Shown: positions 6,571-12,783 of the stretch, one piece after another
Layout of the letters: each line of letters starts with the position of its first letter
Numbering within the stretch: the stretch's first letter is position 1
Origin: Dictyocoela muelleri
Taxonomy: Eukaryota; Microsporidia
Direction of reading: 5' to 3'
DNA: 12,783 nt
Assembly (NCBI GenBank): GCA_016256075.1
Contig: SDVU01000508.1
Span: 1 to 12,783, forward strand
Program-made: the position numbers and the translations under genes
The notes under the pieces: generated by a model
Database searches by the model: none
Seen by the model: only the letters and a program-made list of their open reading frames with translations
What the model was told of the DNA's origin: nothing

Positions 6571-7271
6571 CGTTTTTGAAAAAAAAAACACCTTTTGTTA
6601 TAATAAATCACAAAAAAATTACATTAAAATATATTTTTTATTAATATAAAAATATTTTATATATGAATTAGAATAACTAGTTCCAGATATATATTTAATT
6701 TTTAATTCTGAACAAGTCATCGGTGTAAAAAATAGTTATTTTATTTCAGAACCTTTATTATTATATTGTAAAAAACATTATAAAAAACATATTTATAAAT
6801 TTATTTATATTTCAAGATTTTTTTTTGTAATTTTGATTTTTTCTAATATTATAAATTTTCATATATACTAATTTATTATTTTAAAAATTCTAATTTTACA
6901 TTGATTTCCCTCTATTGAATTTATTCTTCATTTTTAGATTTTTTTTTCGTTTTTTTTTCTAGCTAATCTTTCTGTTTCATGCTCATGATAATATAATCTA
7001 TCTTTTAAAATAAATTTTTGTTTAAATTAATATCTACTCTTCTCTGTATTCCCTTCTATGCATCGCCAAAAATCAACTTTCTTTTTTTTAATCAAAATTA
7101 TAGATGTAATTAAATTAATAATTTTCTTGTTTATATATTTATTTAATTTTACTTTTTTGATTTTTTTTTCCATTTAAGGATACTTCATTTTCTTATAAAC
7201 ACCAAAAATCTATTTAAAATAAATAATATTGTTTATGTTTTTATTTAAACTTATTTTTCAAGATTTGATAA
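6571..7271. other. AT-rich insert without genes
   Basis: About 700 bases of very AT-rich, often T-rich sequence with no open frame of note on either strand and no protein-family match that I can see. Its left edge (6571-6596), with ten or more A's between CGTTTTTG and CACCTTTTG, is similar to the reverse complement of 11412-11441. The insert could therefore be a separate small element with short inverted ends into which the LTR element later jumped. Its end at 7268-7271 (ATAA) is the candidate target duplication of that LTR element. Confidence 0.4.
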
Positions 7272-7453
7272 TGTATCATCCAAGTGTTCTGATACAAGTA
7301 AATCAATTGATCAAATAAAAAAAATAATCAATAAAAAAAATCTCTGATTTTTAAGGTATAAATAAAAAAGGGATTGCGAACCCATGTGTTTGAGAAGAAA
7401 AAGTTCAATAAAATCTTTATTAACCAATCAATTTATTTTTAGTGATTACTCCA
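7272..7453 (+). repeat. 5' LTR
   Basis: 182 bp, TG...CA bounded. It contains GGTATAAAT, a possible TATA-like element, and TTCAATAAAATC, a possible polyadenylation signal, in the order expected of an LTR. No primer-binding site matching a tRNA 3' end was recognised directly after it. The next bases form the self-complementary CTTGAGCTCAAG instead. Confidence 0.88.
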
Positions 7454-8340
7454 ACTTGAGCTCAAGGAGTATTTATTCATTAAAAAAAAAAATTGAAGAA
7501 GGAATAACAAACGAACAAAAAATTTACAAAAGATAATATCTACAGATCCAGGGTTTGATAAAGCATGTTTTGAATACAAAAACGAGGTTTCGTGGCTCAA
7601 AGTGATTCATCAAAATAAAAAACCTTATTTCATTAGATTAACAAGATGTTATAAGTTGGAGACTCAATTTCAAAGAATTGTCAAGAATATGCAAATGTTC
7701 TGATGATATATAATATGAAGTCCTTAACCAGATATTGACATTAAGCTCCAATATAGAATTGGAGAAGTGAAAACTACTGAAGAGATTCTATAAAAAATCT
7801 TAAAACTTAAATATAACAATAGCTCTGCATATAAGTACCAAATTCAACTGAACTCGATAAAAAAAACGATTACTATACAATATCAAGAGCTTTATATGAA
7901 ATAGAACGTGTAGTGAAAAAACTCGACATCTCATAAGACTGGAATGCCGTAATGGCGAATGTAAAATACAAGAAGTATTCTATTTGGTCTAGATGACGCC
8001 ACTAAATTAGAGATCCTCAAGCACAACTCAGGGGACTTTGAATCAATATTGAAAATGCTCTGTGAAATCGAAAATTTTATAATTGATAAAATAAAACAAG
8101 CAAGTGTTCAGCCTATTGAATTACTAAGAGATCACCATACACCAAAAAATTTCGTCGATAAATGCACCAAAAATCAACATATTAAAAATAAAACCCAGGG
8201 TCATTCTAATAAAAAAAATTACAATATTCACAAATCAAGGAGTCATTACACACATGAGTGCCATAAATACAAGAATATGAAGGCTTATAAGCTAAATAAT
8301 AAAATGAGAGATGAAGAAAAGAAAACCTTTGCAATAAATT
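7454..8340 (+). pseudogene. Gag-like region of the LTR element, degraded
   Basis: This is the position where gag lies in Ty3/gypsy elements. The longest open stretch begins at 8049 and its product is rich in lysine and asparagine, with a weak H-x-C-H-like cluster that might be a nucleocapsid remnant. No confident capsid match can be made by eye, and the assignment rests mainly on position between the 5' LTR and protease. Fossil. Confidence 0.45.
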
Positions 8341-8374
8341 TGCCTAAATATAATCCAAAAACTATCGAACTCCC

Positions 8375-8811
8375 TGTATATATTGACAATAAGACGTTGA
8401 TGGGCTTATTGATACAGACTCTGCGGAAAATTATATATCAAACGGATTTATGCACAATATAAAATCAAAACAATCCAATTAACAGAATAAAAAACTACTG
8501 AAGTGGGAAACGGCGACATAGTTCGGATCGATAAAGAAGTTAACATGGGATTCAAATTAAATAGTGACAAGAATATTTTATACACATCTAAATTCCACGT
8601 TTTACCAAATCCAAATATTCAAGTAATCCTTGGAATGCGATTCCTTATTGAGAACAAGGCTATCACAAATATAAAGAAAGTATTCATACACCTAGACGGT
8701 GCATTATATGGAATTAATTTAAAAAATTTTGAAAACGAGATCAAAAAGAAAATAGTAAAAAAAAAATTTATACGGTGTCGACAACAGAGTCGAAAATACC
8801 GAATCTTATAA
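8375..8811 (+). pseudogene. Retropepsin-like protease region of the LTR element
   Basis: An open stretch at 8503-8811 encodes FHVLPNPNIQVILGMRFL, the I-L-G-x-x-F/W-L block typical of the C-terminal half of Ty3/gypsy aspartic proteases. The active-site half would lie just upstream, at about 8380-8420. It sits between the gag-like and reverse transcriptase regions, as expected of the family. Fossil. Confidence 0.6.
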
Positions 8812-8989
8812 AATCAATTAAGAAAAACATCCCCGAATGTGGCGTAATTCCGAATATATACCGTAACATAACTCTTAATGAAAATTTCATTAATAAAAAG
8901 AGAATATCCAGTTTTTCAGTCAATTGTTGTATCAGTGCAAAACCATTTAAATAATCATAAAAATCTTGATATTATTATCGAACAACATA

Positions 8990-9718
8990 CGTAATTTGTC
9001 TCACCTGCATTTATTATCAAAAAAAACAATGGAAAACTCCGCCTCGTAGTAGATTATCGTTATCTCAATAGCATTACGAAAAAAAACTCATCAATATACA
9101 CCAAATATGCATGATTTGTTGGTAAAACTCAAAGGTGCCACATTATTCTCAACCATAGATCTAAATCAAGGTTATTACCAGATCCGAATGGCTGAAGAAG
9201 ACATACCTAAAACAGGTTTCGAGATTCTTAACAAAACATTTGTTTTAAAAAGGAATACCTTTGGGCTCTGTAATAAGCCTCAAACATTTCAAAAGGCAAT
9301 GAACAAATTATTTACCGATATAAAGAACTGAATTGTATACCTAGATTCCATCCTGCTTTATAGCAAAAACATTAAAGATCACCATAATACCCTCAACGAA
9401 ATTTTTGAAATAATTCGAAAAAATAACATATCAATAAACTTTGATAAAAGTACATTCATGCAAAAGGACATTGATTTCCTGGGACATCGAATTAATGAAA
9501 ATTGTATAAGACTCAAAATCAGCAAAATTGACATTATCAGTTTCTGCCATGTGAACACAAAGAAAAAATTACAAAGAATATTAGGGATATTAAACTGGTA
9601 TTGTCCATATATACCTAATATATCTGATAAATTATTACCAATATATGATCTATTAAATGGGAAGCTCGAAAAAATTATTTTATCAAGAGAAAATAAAAAT
9701 AAAATCATCAAATTTTAA
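8990..9718 (+). pseudogene. Reverse transcriptase region of the Ty3/gypsy element
   Basis: Reverse transcriptase blocks appear in the canonical order: KLRLVVDYRYLN at about 9032-9067, FSTIDLNQGYYQI at about 9149-9187, FGLCNKPQTFQ at about 9259-9291, the YLD catalytic block at about 9337, and DFLGH at about 9472-9486. The spacing and the GYYQI/FGL-x-x-x-P-x-x-FQ style are those of Ty3/gypsy elements. Broken. Confidence 0.9.
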
Positions 9719-10130
9719 ATTAAATCAAGGAAAGACTGTTCCTTCATCACCCAGACCTGTCAAAACCTTTTACACTTAAATGCGACGCATCAAAACCCGG
9801 ATTTGATGCAGTGGTAACACAGTCTGGAAAATAGTATTCCTATTCAGCTCAAAAATCAACAAATCAAAAAAAACTAATTAATAGTGGAAAAATAGTGCTA
9901 TCCATAATAAAATCACTCAAGCATTTTAAGTCAATAATCTATAATTCAAAAACATTTATAACTACCGACAACAAAAATTTAACGTTCACAGGAGATCTAA
10001 CAAAGAGAATAGAGAGATGGAAACTTACACCATAAGAATATGACTATGAGTTGATACACTTAATTGAAACAATAATAACGAAACTGATGCACTCTCATGA
10101 ATCTATCCAATTAATCAACATTAAATAAAT
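9719..10130 (+). pseudogene. RNase H region of the LTR element
   Basis: The expected position, after reverse transcriptase, has an LKCDASKPGF block at about 9775-9804 (first RNase H aspartate region) and TTDNKNLTF at about 9961-9987 (the T-D-x-x-x-L block). A connection/tether-like segment with RIERWKL follows at about 10003-10025. Broken. Confidence 0.75.
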
Positions 10131-10203
10131 AACATCAAATGCTTACTAGAACTTTCTCCGGCTGAAGTGGAAATTCTTACGAAACGCAAACAAAAACATA
10201 AAT

Positions 10204-11055
10204 TTGATACCTAAAATAACCAAAAAAGATGCGAAAAGGGTAATAAAAAACTTCATACAAAGACTCCACATCTATCTTATCCATCCACGCGAAACAAAAT
10301 TAAAAAATACATTAAAGAATTACTTAAATTATCCGCGAATAAACAAATACATTCGTGAAACCTGCAGTAACTGTCATACTTGCAATATTTAAAAAGATTT
10401 TTACAATAAATACGGAATCAAAAAGAATATAAATCCAACATTTGAACCAAACGAGTATGTTCTCACGACATTGAAAGTTCGATCAAATCCCTTCATTTCA
10501 AAACTTAGATAAAAATCAAATATTTTTTCATACTTGTTATGACCGACATATTCACAAGATACACTGAAACTGCAATAATGTGGAATATACAATCTACAAC
10601 AGTAATAAAATGTTTAGGAAAAATGGATAAACATTTATGGTTCAAAAAAAAAATGTCTGACTGACAATGGCAGACAGTTTACGTCCGAAAAATTTAAAAA
10701 CTTTATAAATGAGAATAACATCAATCACAAAAAATCTACACCAAATAACCCAGCAGGAAATTCAATAGTTGAAAGGGTTAATAAAGATATTGGTACGGTC
10801 TTACAAATAATGCGAAATAATTCATTGTCGAACCTTACAAAAAATATTTGGATAAGAAATAATATAAATGCAAACTTGAGTACGAAGTATACACCATTTG
10901 AAATAATCTTTAGTAAATCAATATTCAAAAACATAAATATTAAAATCCCAGTTGATAATAATCAAATTATAAATCGAATGAAAGAAAAAATTGAAGTTTA
11001 CAAAAAAAAGATGATGATTAACAAGGAAAAAATAGTATACAACGCCGGATATTAG
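10204..11055 (+). pseudogene. Integrase region of the LTR element
   Basis: A zinc-binding H-x-H-like and C-x-x-C segment (IHPRETK at about 10279 and CSNCHTC at about 10363-10383) is followed by core-domain blocks: TDIFTRYTE at about 10540-10566, LTDNGRQF at about 10657-10680, and NNPAGNSIVERVNKDIG at about 10743-10793. The last open stretch (10810-11055) continues with TPFEIIF, typical of the end of the integrase core. Family order is intact. Broken. Confidence 0.85.
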
Positions 11056-11205
11056 GTATATATACGAAACTTCAGCAAAGATTAGGTTAATCCTAAATGC
11101 ATAGGGCCTTACAGTATCGTAAGGTCTTCTAAAACTCAAAATAACATTTATGTGAACAAGGGAAATAAAATAGTAAGAGTTTTAAATAAATATGCAAGAC
11201 GACAT

Positions 11206-11219
11206 GTGGGAGGTAAGGG
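11206..11219 (+). promoter_or_regulatory. Polypurine tract of the LTR element
   Basis: GTGGGAGGTAAGGG lies directly before the TG of the 3' LTR. It is the standard plus-strand priming site position, and it is conspicuously G-rich in an AT-rich setting. Confidence 0.75.
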
Positions 11220-11400
11220 TGTATTATCTAAGTGTTCTTATACAAGTAAATCAGTTGATCAAATATCAAAAAATTAATCAATAAAAAAAATCTCTGATTT
11301 TTAAGGTATAAATGAAAAAGATTGCAAACCATGTTTTTGAGAAGAAAAAGTTCAATAAAGTCTTTATTAACCAAAAAATTTCTTTTTAGTGATTACTCCA
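11220..11400 (+). repeat. 3' LTR
   Basis: Matches 7272-7453 along its length, with about 15 differences by eye and a few one-base indels. It begins TGTATTATC and ends GATTACTCCA. The following ATAA repeats the four bases before the 5' LTR. The last base may be off by one or two. Confidence 0.88.
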
Positions 11401-11411
11401 ATAATTTTTAA

Positions 11412-11441
11412 AAAAGGCGTTTTTTTTCGAAAACGCCTTTT
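11412..11441. repeat. 12-bp perfect hairpin
   Basis: AAAAGGCGTTTT and AAAACGCCTTTT enclose a 6-base loop. The arms are perfect and GC-clamped (GGCG/CGCC) in an AT-rich region. Similar to the reverse complement of about 6571-6596 at the far side of the insert, so it may be the right inverted end of a small element that hosted the LTR insertion. Confidence 0.6.
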
Positions 11442-11483
11442 ATCCCAATAAAAAAAACACCTTTTGCGTTTTTTTTTCATTTT

Positions 11484-11648
11484 AGGTAATGTCGAAATAC
11501 GTACAAAAATCCAGAATTTTAAAACTTTATTTCTAGCTTATTTTTTAAAATGCATATAAAAATGATTTTAGCTCTTTCTTTTGTATCCGAAGAAGTGGTT
11601 GAATGTGAGACCTCAGAAAATTTATTTATATTCTAAATAAATGAATGC
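11484..11648 (+). repeat. Duplicated transposase block, copy 2
   Basis: Direct repeat of 6385-6550. It encodes HIKMILALSFVSEEVVE, which matches the usual MULE wording slightly better than copy 1. Confidence 0.85.
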
Positions 11649-11865
11649 TTCTGAGGCGAAATCGATATTGTAATCGTTTTCTTCTCAATATATAAACAAA
11701 AATCCACTATGTTTTTACAAATAGAAAAATTCAATTTTGGAATGTTTACAAAGGTCTCTTATAGACATTCTCTAAAACATAATAGTTTAGAAGGATTTCG
11801 AGACACTTAAATTTGCTTATAACTATTAAAAAGCAAAGTATTATTAAGATAGGTGGTTAATTGAT
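11487..11865 (+). pseudogene. MULE transposase remnant, C-terminal part
   Basis: It starts with the duplicated YKNPEF and MILALSFVSEEVVE blocks, then continues to IEKFNFGMFTKV and LKHNSLEGFRD at about 11772-11801. The latter matches the MULE T/H-N-N-x-x-E-G-W/F block, and the glutamate codon at 11790-11792 is the candidate third catalytic residue. Stops lie inside it (for example after FRDT), so it is not a working C-terminus. The upstream parts are at 5849-6550, on the other side of the nested insert. Together the two remnants cover most conserved blocks of the family, with one block present twice. Confidence 0.7.
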
Positions 11866-12079
11866 CATTGAGCAGGCCAAGACAGGGAATTATTTATTAA
11901 ATATTTAAATATCTAAAATAATACTATTGTAAATGATTTAAATAAAATAAGAATGTTAATGGAAAAATATCAGGACTATTATCATATTGTGTATTTAAAA
12001 GCAATAGCACAACTTTTCATGAAATTTTATTTAAATTTTTTATAATTTTATTAGCATAAAACTCAGGTTTTATCTCTAA
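11866..12079. other. MULE interior, no visible gene
   Basis: AT-rich sequence between the transposase C-terminal remnant and the right terminal repeat. No open frame or repeat stands out. At 12082-12101 a short palindromic word related to the 27-bp tandem repeat marks the beginning of the subterminal region. Confidence 0.6.
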
Positions 12080-12097
12080 TGGCGGAAAAATCGAAAA

Positions 12098-12477
12098 GCC
12101 AAATAATAAGGAGATAAAAATAATTGGTCATAACTATATAATTATAGTATAATAAAATATACAATTATTTCAGTGTGGTATAGATTATTAAGACTTGGTC
12201 TAAAATAAAAATGAAGTATAAGTGACTCTCTTAGGTGTGGGGATGAGTGCGGTAAAGCATCACGGCAACAATTAGTGAAAAATATAAATTCATGAAAAGC
12301 CACTAATTACCATTATCTTGCCCCGTCATTGATAAAACTAAGATCGCGTATACACTGGGCAGCTGCGTAGCTTAAAAAGTGACGTATTATTATTACACTA
12401 ATAACCAAAGGTCTAGGACCACGGTAGGAGACAGCTCTTCGACTTGCCAGCTAAGGATTTTGTCAACATGTAATATA
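12098..12477 (+). repeat. Right terminal inverted repeat of the MULE
   Basis: Reverse complement of 4058-4443, with roughly 75-80 percent identity by eye. It ends GTCAACATGTAATATA. The tRNA-like module found inside of the left repeat is absent here, so the homology stops at the inner edge near 12098. Confidence 0.8.
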
Positions 12478-12712
12478 TATATAATAAAAGTATTTTTATA
12501 AAAATATTATAAATAAATTAAATATTTTTAAATATTAAAAAAAATAAAAATAAATTCAATGTATAAAGATTAGGTTCTACCTTTCCTTAGAGACACCCTT
12601 CCCCCCCCCTCTGAAAAAATTGAAAACTACGTAATATGGCAAACACAAAGGATAATAAAAATTTTGTTATATTATATTATATACATATTTTAACAATCAG
12701 TTTTTAGTATAA
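12478..12712. other. AT-rich flank, no visible gene
   Basis: No open frame of note. It contains a run of nine C's at 12601-12609, exceptional in this AT-rich window, in the context GACACCCTT...TCTG. Otherwise it is low-complexity A/T. Confidence 0.7.
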
Positions 12713-12777
12713 CTAATATTTCCAAGTTTAATAATTTTTGGGCAAAGCCCAAAAATTATTAAACTTGGAAATATTAG
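12713..12777. repeat. Perfect 31-bp-arm palindrome at the window edge
   Basis: 12713-12743 and 12747-12777 are exact reverse complements around an AAA loop. The arms read CTAATATTTCC...TTTTTGGGC. Beyond the perfect arms the symmetry continues after a single-base bulge to the last base of the window, so it may extend further. It could be a small hairpin MITE or a snap-back artefact at a contig end. Confidence 0.9.
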
Positions 12778-12783
12778 CTTATA

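Larger units (their letters stand above)
7272..11400 (+). mobile_element. Ty3/gypsy-type LTR retrotransposon, broken fossil
   Basis: Two LTRs, beginning TGTAT and ending CTCCA, bound 4.13 kb with gag-like, protease, reverse transcriptase, RNase H and integrase remains in the Ty3/gypsy order. A polypurine tract precedes the 3' LTR, and ATAA flanks both sides as a candidate 4-bp target duplication. The element is complete in outline but broken in about a dozen places, so it is not active. The two LTRs differ at about 15 of 182 positions by eye (around 8 percent), indicating an insertion of some age, younger than the MULE that it interrupts. Confidence 0.9.
4058..12477 (+). mobile_element. Mutator-like (MULE) DNA transposon, degraded, with nested insertions
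   Basis: The ends are long inverted repeats: 4058-4443, and its reverse complement at about 12098-12477. Outer tips are TATATTAC on the left and GTAATATA on the right. Inside are pieces of a transposase with MULE hallmarks: DGTFK, a following DFK block, MILPISFVSEEEV-like and NSLEGF segments. Long terminal inverted repeats are typical of MULEs. Total span is 8.42 kb, of which about 4.13 kb is a younger LTR retrotransposon. No convincing 8-10 bp target duplication is visible in the AT-rich flanks. The left end is closer to the copy at 1-68 than to its own right end. The transposase carries a duplicated block, so the element may be a chimera of two copies. It is not autonomous. Confidence 0.75.

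Noticed and set aside
7937-7951. 15-base match (AAGACTGGAATGCCG) between the LTR element and the 27-bp tandem repeat
   Set aside because: It is short and isolated, with no extended similarity on either side. Probably chance, though not fully excluded.
10401-11139. Three reverse-strand open frames over the integrase region
   Set aside because: They are antisense to recognisable integrase blocks and have no features of their own.
1-12783. CRISPR arrays, riboswitches and bacterial operon signals
   Set aside because: No regularly spaced direct repeats with unique spacers and no bacterial-type gene organisation are visible. The gene features point to a eukaryote.

Overview
The window looks like AT-rich nuclear DNA of a microsporidian or a similar compact, transposon-laden eukaryote. 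Two host genes lack visible introns. Each has a CCC/CCCC motif 3-5 bases before its ATG, a start signal known from microsporidia, and one has AATAAA overlapping its stop codon. The genus cannot be told from the sequence.

Layout. Positions 1-68 are the end of a mobile element that lies mostly upstream, followed by an older degraded copy of the same end (about 89-247). Next comes a two-gene host island: a divergent HSP90-family chaperone (404-2905, +) with two expanded in-frame repeats, converging on a short protein (3361-3990, -) that resembles the Mis12/Mtw1 kinetochore subunit. An AT-rich spacer (2911-3360) separates their 3' ends. From 4058 to about 12477 lies a Mutator-like (MULE) DNA transposon with roughly 380-bp terminal inverted repeats, lying 67 bp from the Mis12-like start codon. 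Its transposase is a pseudogene in two parts (about 5849-6550 and 11487-11865). Candidate D, D and E catalytic codons can still be recognised. The left arm is crowded with structured non-coding DNA: tRNA-like modules in inverted pairs, a degenerate G-rich periodic array, a 287-bp fold-back and a 27-bp tandem repeat.

A Ty3/gypsy-type LTR retrotransposon (7272-11400, +) sits inside the MULE. It has two 182-bp-class LTRs, a polypurine tract and a candidate 4-bp target duplication. It is a broken fossil with protease, reverse transcriptase, RNase H and integrase remains. About 150 bp of MULE transposase occurs on both sides of this central insert, so the MULE is not a simple element split by one insertion.

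The window ends with AT-rich DNA and a perfect 31-bp-arm palindrome (12713-12777).

How it fits together: the only plausible working genes are the chaperone and the kinetochore-like gene. They form a convergent pair between two inward-facing MULE ends. These ends are more alike (about 4 differences in 60 bases) than the two ends of the 8.4-kb MULE itself. No new multi-gene system could be supported. The most unusual points are the repeat-expanded HSP90 ending in KEDL, the candidate kinetochore gene, and the composite left arm of the MULE.
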